Below are positions 1-8,806 of a stretch of 64,000 nt of DNA, in pieces. Under the pieces are notes generated by a model. That model saw only the letters and a program-made list of their open reading frames with translations. It did no database searches and was not told where the DNA came from. The stretch comes from Cyclobacterium plantarum (GTDB taxonomy: Bacteria > Bacteroidota > Bacteroidia > Cytophagales > Cyclobacteriaceae), in assembly GCF_011290685.1 (NCBI RefSeq), contig NZ_JAANYN010000003.1, positions 355,341 to 419,340 of the forward strand. Direction: 5' to 3'. The first letter of the stretch is position 1. The number at the start of each line of letters is the position of its first letter. The translations under genes were made by a program, and so were the position numbers.

Positions 1-86
1 AGGACAATTATAGATAAAAAATTAGAATAAACTAAATTTCGATATGAAAATTAATATATTTTTTTAAAAATCCATAGCTTATGCAA

Positions 87-1226
87 TTATCTTAAAAGGC
101 TTCGGGATATAACTATTTTTTGAATCTCTGAAGTGCCTTCATAAATCTGCGTGATTTTGGCATCACGCATCATGCGTTCTACATGGTATTCCCTAACATA
201 ACCATAACCCCCATGGATCTGTACCGCCTCTGTTGTGGTTTCCATGGCAACTTTTGAGGCATACAATTTGGCCATGGCACTGAGTTTGGAATAATCTTTA
301 CCCATATCTTTGGTTTTTGCAGCTTTCATGCAAATCAGTCTTGCTATTTCAATTTCCATATCCATATCAGCCAGTTTGAACTGGATGGCCTGATGTTCTG
401 AGATGGGTTTTCCAAAGGTGTATCTTTCCCTGGCGTATTGCAATGACCTTTCAAAGGCCCCTGAAGCGAGTCCCAAAGCTTGAGCCGCTATGCCGATCCT
501 ACCTCCGTTCAGGGTCTCCATGGCAAATTTAAACCCAAATCCCAGGTCCCCTATCCGGTTTTCTTTGGGTATTTTTACATCCGAGAACATCAGTGAATGA
601 GTGTCTGATGCCCTTATACCCATTTTATCCTCTTTTTTGCCAATTTCAAAGCCAGGCCAGCCTTTCTCCACGATAAAAACAGAAATACCATGATGGCCTT
701 TTGTGCTGTCCGTTTGGGCAATTACCAGGTAAATGTCTGCGGTATTCCCGTTGGTTATCCAATTTTTGGTACCATTGAGCAAATAATGGTCTCCCATGTG
801 AGTGGCAGTGGTCTTCTGAGAGGTGGCATCTGATCCGGCTTCTGGTTCTGATAATGCAAAAGCTCCCAATGATTTTCCGGAGGCCAGCGGTATTAAATAT
901 TGTTGTTTTTGCTGGTCATTGCCGTATTTTTCCAAGCCCCAGCAAACCAGGGAATTGTTGACAGACATGATGACAGCAGCAGAGGCATCGATTTTGGAAA
1001 TTTCCTCCATGGCCAAAACATAAGAAATGGTATCCATGCCCCCTCCTCCGTATTCCGGACTGCTCATCATGCCCAAAAACCCCATTTCTCCCATTTGGAG
1101 AATAAGCTCCTTCGGGAAGGTTGCTGCAATGTCTCTTTCAATGACACCAGGTAACAATTGGGTACTGGCAAAATCTCTGGCAGCTTCCCGGACAGCCAGT
1201 TGCTCTTGGGTATATTCGAAATCCAT
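87..1226 (-). CDS. Acyl-CoA dehydrogenase (short/medium-chain type)
   Basis: This FAD enzyme introduces the trans-2 double bond into acyl-CoA thioesters, the first step of fatty-acid beta-oxidation, and passes electrons to electron-transfer flavoprotein. The 379-residue length is normal. An N-terminal helical domain comes first, then the middle-domain signature AFALSEPEAGSD, then the C-terminal domain with GGYGY and the IYEGTSEIQ block. Glu363 in that block is the likely catalytic base, in the position used by butyryl-CoA dehydrogenases. It starts at ATG. The next minus-strand gene upstream ends in a hairpin terminator, so this gene is probably transcribed alone. Chain-length specificity cannot be read from the sequence. 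Confidence 0.95.
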   Translation of the reverse strand: MDFEYTQEQLAVREAARDFASTQLLPGVIERDIAATFPKELILQMGEMGFLGMMSSPEYGGGGMDTISYVLAMEEISKIDASAAVIMSVNNSLVCWGLEKYGNDQQKQQYLIPLASGKSLGAFALSEPEAGSDATSQKTTATHMGDHYLLNGTKNWITNGNTADIYLVIAQTDSTKGHHGISVFIVEKGWPGFEIGKKEDKMGIRASDTHSLMFSDVKIPKENRIGDLGFGFKFAMETLNGGRIGIAAQALGLASGAFERSLQYARERYTFGKPISEHQAIQFKLADMDMEIEIARLICMKAAKTKDMGKDYSKLSAMAKLYASKVAMETTTEAVQIHGGYGYVREYHVERMMRDAKITQIYEGTSEIQKIVISRSLLR

Positions 1227-1273
1227 GTCTGGTCAGTTAAAAGTCAAAACCTGAATAATATACGCTAAAAAAT

Positions 1274-1300
1274 AAAAAAGGGGCAATTTATGCCCCTTTA
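1274..1300 (-). terminator. Rho-independent terminator of the zinc metallopeptidase gene
   Basis: A 9-bp perfect inverted repeat (1277-1285 with 1291-1299; stem AAAGGGGCA, 5-nt loop) is followed, reading the minus strand, by a run of T at 1274-1279. It lies 23 bp past the stop codon of the minus-strand metallopeptidase gene and separates it from the acyl-CoA dehydrogenase gene. Confidence 0.8.
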
Positions 1301-1322
1301 ATTCATATATTTTCGAATTGGG

Positions 1323-2015
1323 TTATTCTCTGCCACCAAAGAAAATAAAGAAATAATACGCCAAAGTGGCCATGGAAGCAATTGCTGCCACCACATAGGT
1401 CATCGCGGCCCATTTCAATGCATCTTTTGACATGCCATATTCCTCAGGGGTGACAATATTACGTTCCTGCACCCAGGCGAGAGCTCTTTTACTGGCATCA
1501 AATTCAACGGGTAAGGTTACCAGACTAAAAAGGGTCAGCATACTGTAGGCCCCTACGACGACGACTCCCACTGCCTCATAAGGAAGCCCGAACAGGGCAA
1601 TTCCTCCAAATAAAGAGGCAATCAGCACAAAATTCAGAATTTTACCACTGACGTTTTGAATTGGCACCAGGGTAGACCTCAATTGAAGCCAAGTGTAGGA
1701 CCGGGCGTGTTGTACCGCATGTCCGCACTCATGAGCTGATACGGCTGTTGCCGCAGCATTTCGGCCATAGTAGACATCAGGACTAAGATTTACCGTTTTG
1801 TTCATCGGATTGTAATGGTCAGACAACTGGCCTTCCACGCAGTTAACTCTTACATTATGGATACCATGATCTGCCAACATCAATTCTGCGATTTCTTTTC
1901 CGGAAAGATTGGCCTTTAAGGCGGTCTGAGAATATTTCCTGAATTTATTCTTGAGCTTATTGCTCACCACATAACCAATGATCCCAAATACAACTACAAT
2001 TAATATGATTCCCAT
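1323..2015 (-). CDS. Membrane zinc metallopeptidase (YugP-like)
   Basis: This is a predicted membrane-anchored zinc protease of the neutral zinc metallopeptidase family typified by Bacillus YugP. The protein has 230 residues. An N-terminal membrane segment (about 1-17) is followed by a soluble stretch carrying HECGH (residues 95-99), the HExxH zinc site. Further hydrophobic segments lie at about 125-175 and 205-225. The length and the position of the zinc motif match the family. No substrate is known to me for these proteins. It sits 39 bp downstream of the YbhN-like gene on the same strand and ends at a clear terminator, so it may be the last gene of a panC-panD-YbhN-metallopeptidase run. 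Confidence 0.9.
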   Translation of the reverse strand: MGIILIVVVFGIIGYVVSNKLKNKFRKYSQTALKANLSGKEIAELMLADHGIHNVRVNCVEGQLSDHYNPMNKTVNLSPDVYYGRNAAATAVSAHECGHAVQHARSYTWLQLRSTLVPIQNVSGKILNFVLIASLFGGIALFGLPYEAVGVVVVGAYSMLTLFSLVTLPVEFDASKRALAWVQERNIVTPEEYGMSKDALKWAAMTYVVAAIASMATLAYYFFIFFGGRE

Positions 2016-2054
2016 TTTCTTTTTATAATTATTTTTTGCTACATAAACGAACCA

Positions 2055-3050
2055 TCAATGCTGAAGGTTGCTTTCTTTTTTACTGGCTAAAAGAAGCAAA
2101 CTTAGCCCTCCCAAAGCCATTATGGTCAGCATTTGTGAGGCATGAACGATCATTGCAAATATCTTGCCCTGCTCTTCAGATATGCCATAAAACAAGAGTA
2201 TAAATGCCACCATGGCGTGGAAAGTTCCTATACCACCCTGTACCGGAGCCACCATGCCTATACTCCCCATTACCAATACCATTAATACCGAAGATGCTGA
2301 TAAAGAGCTTGTTGAAGGAATTGCTTGTGCGATCCAATACATCATGAAAAAATATATTATCCAGATCAATACAGAGACGGCCCAAAATCCGAACTGTTTT
2401 TTCATTTGAAAGACCGTTTCCAGACCACTGACAAATTGTCGTAAAAACTGCCTCACCTTCCCTACCCATCCGGAATGCCTGTACCTGCGGAATGTTAAGT
2501 AAACAAGTCCCACTCCCCCTGCCATAATAACCAGGCCTATGGAGAAATAATTATTCATGAAGGCTGTCAATGCGGGCACAGAAACCAGCAAGCCGAAAAT
2601 TTCCAGAAATATACCTCCTTGAAATAGGAAAGCCAGGGCAATCATCAGGAACATAAAGACCATGTCTATGCTTCTCTCCAAAACGACGGTGCCAAACAAT
2701 TTTCCAATTTTGATAGGGTAGGTCTTATTTACTGCTCCACACCTGGCCAATTCTCCTGCCCTGGGGATTAGCAAGTTCATGAGGTAACCAAACATTAAAG
2801 CCCAAAAAACATTGCTTGTGCTGACAGGGATTTTTTCACCGGTTTCAATAAGGATTTTCCACCTCCATGCACGCAACCAGTAACCCAGAATGCCTACCAA
2901 TACCGAGGAAGTCAATAGAAGCAAATCCGTGTTTCTAAGAGCACTCAGGATGGTATCCTTATCAATGTCCCGGTACAAATAATAAAAGATGAATACCGCA
3001 ATAAGCAGGGACACGGTTACCTGAATTCCCTGTTTTATATTTTTGCTCAA
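2055..3050 (-). CDS. YbhN/UPF0104-type flippase-like membrane protein
   Basis: This is a polytopic inner-membrane protein of 331 residues with about eight hydrophobic segments. It resembles the lysylphosphatidylglycerol synthase transmembrane region and the UPF0104/YbhN family. Conserved-looking pieces are the RAWRWKIL segment after the second helix, the [10 protein letters not shown] loop and the [11 protein letters not shown] loop near the C-terminus. It lacks the cytosolic aminoacyl-transferase domain of MprF, so lipid aminoacylation is not expected. A lipid-related transport role is only inferred from the family. The likely start is TTG, whose codon overlaps the panD stop codon (TTGA), which suggests translational coupling to panD. 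Confidence 0.88.
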   Translation of the reverse strand: MSKNIKQGIQVTVSLLIAVFIFYYLYRDIDKDTILSALRNTDLLLLTSSVLVGILGYWLRAWRWKILIETGEKIPVSTSNVFWALMFGYLMNLLIPRAGELARCGAVNKTYPIKIGKLFGTVVLERSIDMVFMFLMIALAFLFQGGIFLEIFGLLVSVPALTAFMNNYFSIGLVIMAGGVGLVYLTFRRYRHSGWVGKVRQFLRQFVSGLETVFQMKKQFGFWAVSVLIWIIYFFMMYWIAQAIPSTSSLSASSVLMVLVMGSIGMVAPVQGGIGTFHAMVAFILLFYGISEEQGKIFAMIVHASQMLTIMALGGLSLLLLASKKESNLQH

Positions 3051-3394
3051 ATCAATTGATTTTGATCGTCCGGAAATATGACGATGGGATTGTAGCCTTT
3101 GGCTTCTTCAAAATCCATGGATGCATAGGAAATGATGATCACAACATCACCCACCTGAGCTTTTCTGGCAGCGGGGCCGTTCAGGCAGACCTGTCCGCTA
3201 CCTCTTTCCCCTTTAATGACATAGGTTTCCAATCTTTCGCCATTATTGATATTGACAACCTGTACTTTTTCATTGGGAATGATATTGGCAGCATCCATAA
3301 GGTCTTCGTCTATGGTGATACTTCCCACATAATGAAGTTCTGCCTGGGTGATTTTTACCCGATGTATCTTTGATTTTAAGAGTTGGATGTGCAT
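3047..3394 (-). CDS. panD: Aspartate 1-decarboxylase proenzyme
   Basis: PanD decarboxylates L-aspartate to beta-alanine for pantothenate synthesis. The proenzyme cleaves itself to give a pyruvoyl cofactor. The 115-residue length is typical. The cleavage site is visible as Gly24-Ser25 in YVGSITID, and the substrate-binding region KIHRVKIT and the NGPAAR motif are present. It starts at ATG, 16 bp downstream of panC on the same strand, so the beta-alanine source sits beside the ligase that uses it. The stop codon overlaps the start of the YbhN-like gene. Confidence 0.97.
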   Translation of the reverse strand: MHIQLLKSKIHRVKITQAELHYVGSITIDEDLMDAANIIPNEKVQVVNINNGERLETYVIKGERGSGQVCLNGPAARKAQVGDVVIIISYASMDFEEAKGYNPIVIFPDDQNQLI

Positions 3395-3410
3395 GGCAAT
3401 TTCTGTTGAG

Positions 3411-4259
3411 CTATTCGCCTATAACAAGATTGTCTATCAGGCGGATATTTTCTATGTTGGCGGCAATACATATAGCAAAGGGCGTTCCGTTTACCGGCTT
3501 GTACGTCAAAGAGAACCTTTTTAACTCCACCAACTCCAGGTATTCCGGCTGTATGGCTGCAGGCAAAAGCTCTTCTTCAATAACTTTCTTCCGTATGCTA
3601 AACCAATCTCCTCCATTTAAAAGTTCAGTCTTACACTTTTGAAGTGCCTGGTAAAGTTTAGGTGCCAGCGTACGGCCGTTTTCAGAGAGCCTCAGGTTTC
3701 TGGAGGATAAGGCCAGTCCATCCTCCTCACGGACGGTGGGGATCATTTCAATGCTGGTATCTATTGACAAGTCTTTTGTTAGCCTGCGAATAATGGATAC
3801 CTGCTGCAGGTCTTTTTGGCCAAAAAAGGCAACATCTGGTTGAAGTATGTGAAATAGCTTAGCCACTACAATTGCCACCCCGTTAAAATGCCCTGGTCTG
3901 AACCTTCCCTCCATAACCTGCTCCATGGGCCCAAAATCAAATTCAGTGGTAATGGCTTCCGGGTACAATTCTTTTTCGTCGGGAACAAACACCAGGTCAG
4001 TACCTTCCCTGGAAAGAATTTCCAGATCAGCAGATAAAGTACGCGGATATTTTAACAGGTCTTCCGGGTTATTGAACTGAATGGGGTTGACAAAGATTGA
4101 AACCACAGTAATGTCTGAAACCTTTCTGGAACTACGGATCAACTCAATATGACCTCTGTGCAGTGCTCCCATTGTGGGTACCAATCCAATAGACTTGCCC
4201 TGGCTCTTCAAATGCTTAATTTGTTGCCTTACAGCGGGTATGGTTTCAAATTTTTCCAA
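3411..4259 (-). CDS. panC: Pantothenate synthetase (pantoate--beta-alanine ligase)
   Basis: PanC condenses pantoate and beta-alanine with ATP to form pantothenate. Family hallmarks are [12 protein letters not shown] near the N-terminus (nucleotide-binding HxGH), FVNPIQF, the FGQKDLQQ block and SSRNLRLS. No in-frame ATG precedes the conserved N-terminus. A TTG at 4257-4259 gives (M)[11 protein letters not shown], which lines up with usual PanC starts and gives 282 residues, the family length. A longer start at TTG 4295 (294 residues) is possible but would add atypical residues. panC and panD are co-directional, and panC is divergent from the glycogen-synthase-like gene. Confidence 0.95.
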   Translation of the reverse strand: MEKFETIPAVRQQIKHLKSQGKSIGLVPTMGALHRGHIELIRSSRKVSDITVVSIFVNPIQFNNPEDLLKYPRTLSADLEILSREGTDLVFVPDEKELYPEAITTEFDFGPMEQVMEGRFRPGHFNGVAIVVAKLFHILQPDVAFFGQKDLQQVSIIRRLTKDLSIDTSIEMIPTVREEDGLALSSRNLRLSENGRTLAPKLYQALQKCKTELLNGGDWFSIRKKVIEEELLPAAIQPEYLELVELKRFSLTYKPVNGTPFAICIAANIENIRLIDNLVIGE

Positions 4260-4343
4260 AGGCTTCCTTGAGATGGTGTAGCAAAATAGGTGCAAAAGTA
4301 TATTATTTTGATTAAAAACAATGGGAATTCCTTATTTTTTTTG

Positions 4344-4351
4344 TAATTTTG
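4344..4351 (+). promoter_or_regulatory. Putative Bacteroidota -7 element upstream of the GT5-like gene
   Basis: TAATTTTG fits the Bacteroidota TAnnTTTG -7 consensus exactly and lies 36 bp before the ATG at 4388, in the divergent panC intergenic region. I do not see a TTG -33 box at the expected 19-21 bp spacing, so the assignment is tentative. Confidence 0.4.
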
Positions 4352-4387
4352 TAGTCCCGTTATATCCCTTAACAAAACACACTAGAT

Positions 4388-5200
4388 ATGTCTAAACTTC
4401 GTATCCTTTACGTAGCAAGTGAAATCAATCCATTTCTTCAAACCTCAGAGGTCGCCAATTTTGTAAGGGCACTGCCTCAGGCCATGCAGGAGAAGGGAAT
4501 GGAAATCCGTATCCTGGTACCAAGATTCGGTTTGATCAATGAAAGAAAGAACAGGTTGCATGAGGTAGTAAGGCTTTCCGGAATCAATATTTCAGTGGGA
4601 GAGGAAGAAAAACCCCTGATCATCAAGGTGGCCTCTATCCCCAATGCGAAGCTTCAGGTTTATTTCATAGATAATGAAGACTATTTTCAAAGGAAGAGCG
4701 TTTTCTTTGACAAGCAGGATAAGTTTTACGAAGACAATGACGAAAGGGCGATATTCTTTTGCAAAGGTGTATTGGAAACCGTAAAAAAATTGGGTTGGGC
4801 ACCGGATGTAGTGCACTGCAATGACTGGATGACCAGCCTGATTCCGTTGTATCTAAAAACAACCTACAAGAATGAACCCCTTTTTAAGGAAACAAAATCT
4901 GTGTTTGCCATTTATAATAACGGATTTAGTCATAAATTTGGGGACGATTTATTTGAAAAAATCAAAATGGTAGATATTGACGATAAACTGCTTGCTCCGT
5001 TAAAATCCAAAGATTATGAGGGCTTCCTTAAACTTGGGATGGAGTATGCAGATGTAGTCGTCAAGGGTGAGGATATTTCTGAAAGCCTGACTACCATGAT
5101 TAAGGAAACATCTAAAGACAAACAGTTTGAAATTAATAGTGAAGAAGAAGGTCAGCTTTTTGAAAGTTATTACAACATCTACACCGACCTGGCAGGCTAA
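4388..5200 (+). CDS. Glycogen/starch synthase-like protein, N-terminal GT5 domain only
   Basis: This 270-residue protein matches only the N-terminal half of GT5 glycogen synthases: RILYVASEINPF, a Rossmann-like fold with ILVPRFG, and VVHCNDWMTSLIPLYL. True GT5 enzymes have about 480 residues, with an ADP-glucose-binding C-terminal domain that is absent here. The nucleotide-sugar motif K-T/S-G-G-L near the N-terminus is replaced by QTSEV. It is therefore unlikely to be a working glycogen synthase, although annotation pipelines usually call it one. The reading frame is intact and ends inside the start of the DUF4270 gene (74-bp overlap). A carbohydrate-sensing or scaffold role would be speculation. 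Confidence 0.85.
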   Translation: MSKLRILYVASEINPFLQTSEVANFVRALPQAMQEKGMEIRILVPRFGLINERKNRLHEVVRLSGINISVGEEEKPLIIKVASIPNAKLQVYFIDNEDYFQRKSVFFDKQDKFYEDNDERAIFFCKGVLETVKKLGWAPDVVHCNDWMTSLIPLYLKTTYKNEPLFKETKSVFAIYNNGFSHKFGDDLFEKIKMVDIDDKLLAPLKSKDYEGFLKLGMEYADVVVKGEDISESLTTMIKETSKDKQFEINSEEEGQLFESYYNIYTDLAG

Positions 5201-6542
5201 GATTTTCGGGATATTATTATCCGTCATTTTATTCACCGGTGCCTGTTCCGATCCTTCAGAGATAGGTTTGGTACTGGATCCGGACTCTAATCAGATAGGG
5301 GTTTTCTACGAAGAAATACCCCTTTCTTCTTATTTGGTGCTGGCAGATTCTTTCAATACCACCAGCCAGGGAAGGATGGTGGTAGGTGGGGACCAAAGCG
5401 ATCTGTTTGGGACCACGCAATCCATTGGTTACAGCAGGCTCTCCTTCAATCCAAACGGGATCCCTCCCGAGGAAGAGGCGATTTTCGATTCTGCGATTTT
5501 TACCATGAATGTGGTAGACCTTATAGGAGAGAATTTTGACGAGGAAAAAACTTTCAGTGTTCACCGGCTGACCGAACCGATTCTGGATACCGCCTATTAT
5601 AATTTTAGCCGGTTGGAATTTGAAGAAGAGGCCAACATAGCATCTGGCTCCTTTTTATTGGAACCGGATACAGCCAACCTTTTAAGGATGCAGGTTAATC
5701 CGGAACTTTCTGCTGATTTTTTCAATAAGCTTAAATCAGATGATCCGGTATTTGACAATATTTTTGCCTTCCGGGATTATTTCCCGGGTATCGTGATCAC
5801 CGGAGAGCCAGAACAGAACACCTCGCTTTCACTGGCAACGGGTAGTGGTACAGGTATGACGCTTTATTATCATTATGATGGAGATACGGTGTCCACGGCC
5901 TATCCCATCAATACCATTCAGTCCCGGCATTTTACAGGGGTGATCAGTGAAAGGCAGGGATCAGGGATTGATGCTGTAGCTGAAAGAGGAGAAGCATATG
6001 AAGTGACCGGGGATCTGCTAGGTGTAAAAGCCGGTCTGGGATTAATGGCGAAATTAGACATGAGTCCACTACATGACTTTCTGGACACCCTGGAGAATAT
6101 TACCTTTAATCAGATCATGCTGGAGGTAGGTCCGATAGAAACCTATCCGGAATTTAAGGCACCTTACAACGCATTGGTGATGTATTTTGCTACAGCAGAC
6201 AATAAAATCTATCGCCGCTTTGATGGAGCAGAAGTAGCTATACAGGCTGAAGGTGGCAGTCATACCGGGTTGGATCAGCAAGGAAACGTCGTGCCCACAA
6301 CGAATAACCAGACAGGTTTGGCTTTTAATACTGAAAACAGAGTTTATGCCAACCAAATCACCTCTTACGTGAATGCCTTGTACCGCTCCGGATTGGTCAG
6401 AACAGACTTGTTCCTATATCCCAATACCCCAAGTACAGAAAGGGCTCCGGTAACCGCTGATGCCTTTAAAAGATCACTCAGGGAATTTGTAGTCGATAAA
6501 AACAATATCAAATTAAAAATATACTATACCAAAATCAGGTAA
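5127..6542 (+). CDS. DUF4270 lipoprotein
   Basis: This is a secreted lipoprotein of the DUF4270 family, found in Bacteroidota and of unknown function. A hydrophobic signal (about residues 26-38) ends in a lipobox, LFTGAC, with Cys40 the lipidated residue. The rest is soluble and rich in beta-strand-like and acidic segments. No in-frame ATG precedes the signal peptide. The candidate starts are TTG at 5127 and TTG at 5160, both inside the preceding gene, so translation probably depends on that gene. The preceding GT5-like protein is complete, so the overlap does not look like a frameshift. The neighbour suggests a shared role, but the sequence does not show what it is. Confidence 0.85.
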   Translation: MKLIVKKKVSFLKVITTSTPTWQAKIFGILLSVILFTGACSDPSEIGLVLDPDSNQIGVFYEEIPLSSYLVLADSFNTTSQGRMVVGGDQSDLFGTTQSIGYSRLSFNPNGIPPEEEAIFDSAIFTMNVVDLIGENFDEEKTFSVHRLTEPILDTAYYNFSRLEFEEEANIASGSFLLEPDTANLLRMQVNPELSADFFNKLKSDDPVFDNIFAFRDYFPGIVITGEPEQNTSLSLATGSGTGMTLYYHYDGDTVSTAYPINTIQSRHFTGVISERQGSGIDAVAERGEAYEVTGDLLGVKAGLGLMAKLDMSPLHDFLDTLENITFNQIMLEVGPIETYPEFKAPYNALVMYFATADNKIYRRFDGAEVAIQAEGGSHTGLDQQGNVVPTTNNQTGLAFNTENRVYANQITSYVNALYRSGLVRTDLFLYPNTPSTERAPVTADAFKRSLREFVVDKNNIKLKIYYTKIR

Positions 6543-6552
6543 CAATTGGGCA

Positions 6553-7389
6553 TCAATGGGTTTTGCCGAAAAGTAAAGCAGCCCATTGGTTGTTGCTTTT
6601 TTTGTCCTTGTAAAGCAGCCCGCATTTTTCGGCTTCCTTTCTGATGTCGGCAATATCAGATTCATAAAAGCCACTTAATACCAGGTATCCCTCTTTGTCC
6701 AGGACCTGGGCGTAAGTGGCCATTTCATCCAATAATACATTTTTATTGATATTGGCTAGTACCAGGTCATAATACCTTTCTTTATTTACGGTTCGGACAT
6801 TTCCCTTTTGCATGGTGATGTTTTGCAAGCCGTTGATTTCAAAATTTTCATTGCCGTTGGCCACACTCCAGTCGTCAATGTCAAATGCAGTGACCGTTTC
6901 CGCACCAAGTTTTTTGGCCATAATGGCCAGAATACCCGTGCCTGAGCCAGCATCCATCACCTTTTTATTTTGGTGGTCAAGTGACAATTGCCAGGTCAAC
7001 ATCAGGTAGGTAGTGGCATGGTGTCCCGTTCCGAAAGACATTTTTGGATTGATAATGATCTCATGGGCAAAGGCCGCTTCTTTGGATGGATGGAAAGTAG
7101 CTCTCACATAAACTTTGTCCATCACCGTTATTGGGTCATAGTGCTTTTCCCATGCTTCATTCCAATTGACCTTTGGCAATATCCCTTCACGGATCTGAAT
7201 GCTGGCCGGGCCTGTGTACCGGGCTAGCAGCTCTTTCCACTCGTTTTTATCCAGGTCCCCAGGGAGGATATAGGCATCAAATCCTTCTTCAGTTTCCAAA
7301 AATGAATCAAAACCAATTCCGGCCATTTCTGCCATTAGAATTTCTCTGTAGGCTTCTTTGCAGGTAATTTTGAATTCCAGGTATTCCAT
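6553..7389 (-). CDS. prmA: Ribosomal protein L11 methyltransferase
   Basis: PrmA methylates lysines and the N-terminus of ribosomal protein L11 using S-adenosylmethionine. The 278-residue protein has a short N-terminal L11-recognition domain (1-100). A Rossmann methyltransferase domain follows, with motif I VMDAGSGTGILAI at about 141-153 and the motif IV sequence DLVLANINKNVL. The NPKMSFGTGHHATT block just before motif I is characteristic of PrmA. It starts at ATG and lies 75 bp downstream of tpiA on the same strand. Its stop is 10 bp from the convergent DUF4270 gene. Confidence 0.96.
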   Translation of the reverse strand: MEYLEFKITCKEAYREILMAEMAGIGFDSFLETEEGFDAYILPGDLDKNEWKELLARYTGPASIQIREGILPKVNWNEAWEKHYDPITVMDKVYVRATFHPSKEAAFAHEIIINPKMSFGTGHHATTYLMLTWQLSLDHQNKKVMDAGSGTGILAIMAKKLGAETVTAFDIDDWSVANGNENFEINGLQNITMQKGNVRTVNKERYYDLVLANINKNVLLDEMATYAQVLDKEGYLVLSGFYESDIADIRKEAEKCGLLYKDKKSNNQWAALLFGKTH

Positions 7390-7417
7390 TTGAATGGCTT
7401 TTGATCGGTTTTAATAC

Positions 7418-7452
7418 AAGTATGCCTGGTCTAATTTAGTCCGGGCATACTT
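7418..7452 (-). terminator. Hairpin between tpiA and prmA, possible terminator
   Basis: A 12-bp stem (7418-7429 with 7441-7452, one G-T pair) lies 13 bp past the tpiA stop. Reading the minus strand, no proper U-run follows the stem, so it could be an attenuator or processing hairpin rather than a full terminator. Confidence 0.45.
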
Positions 7453-7464
7453 TTAGTACCTGTT

Positions 7465-8226
7465 TTAGAATGATTTGACAATGTCTACAAAATCCCTTGA
7501 CTTCAGGGATGCTCCGCCTATCAATCCGCCGTCAACATCTGGCTTGGAGAAGATCTCTTTGGCATTGTCTGGTTTACAACTTCCCCCATAAAGGATGGAA
7601 ATTTCATTGGCTACGGATTCTCCGTATTTACTTGCCAGGTGTTTGCGAATGGCAGCATGCATCTCCTGTGCCTGCTCTGCCGAAGCAGTTTTTCCGGTTC
7701 CAATGGCCCAAATGGGCTCATAGGCTATGACAATGTTTTTGATCTCATCCTCGGAGAAGCCAAATAAACTTTCGGTAAGCTGATTTTTTACATAGGACTC
7801 ATGTGTATTGGCTTCCCTTATTTCTAAAGGTTCACCGCAACAGAAAATGGGGACCAGCTTATTGGCAAGTGCCTGTTTGGTTTTTTCAGTCAGCAAAGCA
7901 TTGGTTTCCTGAAAATACTCCCGTCTTTCGCTATGGCCGATGATAACATAACCTGCTCCAAATGAAGCCAGCATTTCGGCTGAGATTTCACCGGTAAAAG
8001 CTCCGGAGGCTTTATCGGAACAATTTTGGCCTCCCAAATGTATATTTTTAACACCCGATATCAATTTATTGACCCCATGAAGATGAACAAATGGAGGATT
8101 CAAAACAACGGTTACATCCATTGAGGGCTCATCCCTGATCATATTTACAATCTCAGAAGTAAGCTTTTGACCCTCTTCCTGAACACAATTCATTTTCCAG
8201 TTTCCGGCAACAATTTTTTTTCGCAT
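7465..8226 (-). CDS. tpiA: Triosephosphate isomerase
   Basis: TpiA interconverts dihydroxyacetone phosphate and glyceraldehyde 3-phosphate in glycolysis and gluconeogenesis. The 253-residue TIM barrel has the active-site lysine in GNWKMN (Lys11), the electrophilic histidine in IIGHSERR, the catalytic glutamate in [11 protein letters not shown], and the phosphate-binding segments LYGGSC and GGLIGGASL. It starts at ATG and is divergent from recX. All catalytic residues are present. Confidence 0.98.
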   Translation of the reverse strand: MRKKIVAGNWKMNCVQEEGQKLTSEIVNMIRDEPSMDVTVVLNPPFVHLHGVNKLISGVKNIHLGGQNCSDKASGAFTGEISAEMLASFGAGYVIIGHSERREYFQETNALLTEKTKQALANKLVPIFCCGEPLEIREANTHESYVKNQLTESLFGFSEDEIKNIVIAYEPIWAIGTGKTASAEQAQEMHAAIRKHLASKYGESVANEISILYGGSCKPDNAKEIFSKPDVDGGLIGGASLKSRDFVDIVKSF

Positions 8227-8246
8227 GATATATTAGTTAAGATTTA

Positions 8247-8254
8247 TATATTTG
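8247..8254 (+). promoter_or_regulatory. Putative -7 element for recX
   Basis: TATATTTG matches the Bacteroidota TAnnTTTG consensus and lies 45 bp before the recX ATG, in the tpiA/recX divergent gap. No convincing TTG box is seen at the right distance upstream. Confidence 0.35.
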
Positions 8255-8299
8255 GTCAGGATTATCCCGTTCATTTACCAAAGGTTAAAATTACGTAAA

Positions 8300-8806
8300 A
8301 TGTCAGTTCCAGAAAAAGAAAATTCGGATCCAGGTACAAAAAAGAAGCTGGGTTATTCCACTGCCCTAAAAAAAATATCTTCGTTTTGTGCCTACCAGGA
8401 GCGTAGTCTTTTTGAAGTAAGGGGTAAATTGGAAGATTGGGGTTTGCATGCAGAGGAGGTTGAGAAGTTGATATCCCGTTTGGTGGAACAGGATTTTCTC
8501 AACGAAAAAAGGTTTGTGGATAGTTTTGTCAAAGGGAGGTTTGGGTTAAAGAAATGGGGAAAGGTAAGGATACGGCAGGAATTGAAAATGCGGCAAATAC
8601 CCAATGAAATGATTCTGGAAGCTCTTGGAGCACTGGATGATGGGGAATATGAAGAAACATTAAATTTCCTTGCGGAAAGAAAGTGGAAATTGACCAAAGA
8701 GTCCGACTTGTATAAAAAGAAAGCCAAGGTATCCCGTTTTTTGTTATTCAGGGGCTTCGAACCGGATCTGATTAAGGAAGTGGTGGACAGACTGGCTACG
8801 GCTTAG
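8300..8806 (+). CDS. recX: Regulatory protein RecX
   Basis: RecX binds RecA filaments and modulates recombination and the SOS response. The protein has about 168 residues from the ATG at 8300, which gives the start MSVPEKEN. An upstream TTG at 8252 would add 16 poorly fitting residues. Family features are the three-helix repeats with LSFCAYQERS-like text near the N-terminus (SFCAYQERSLFEVRGKL), LVEQDFLNEKRFVDSFV, the FGLKKWGKVRIRQEL segment, and a third repeat ending RGFEPDLIKEVV. The stop overlaps the convergent AlbA_2 gene by 11 bp. recA itself is not in the window. Confidence 0.92.
   Translation: MSVPEKENSDPGTKKKLGYSTALKKISSFCAYQERSLFEVRGKLEDWGLHAEEVEKLISRLVEQDFLNEKRFVDSFVKGRFGLKKWGKVRIRQELKMRQIPNEMILEALGALDDGEYEETLNFLAERKWKLTKESDLYKKKAKVSRFLLFRGFEPDLIKEVVDRLATA

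Noticed and set aside
5127-5200. Frameshift or fusion joining the GT5-like and DUF4270 genes
   Set aside because: Both proteins look complete: one has a natural end and the other a signal peptide and lipobox in the right place, so the overlap seems genuine.
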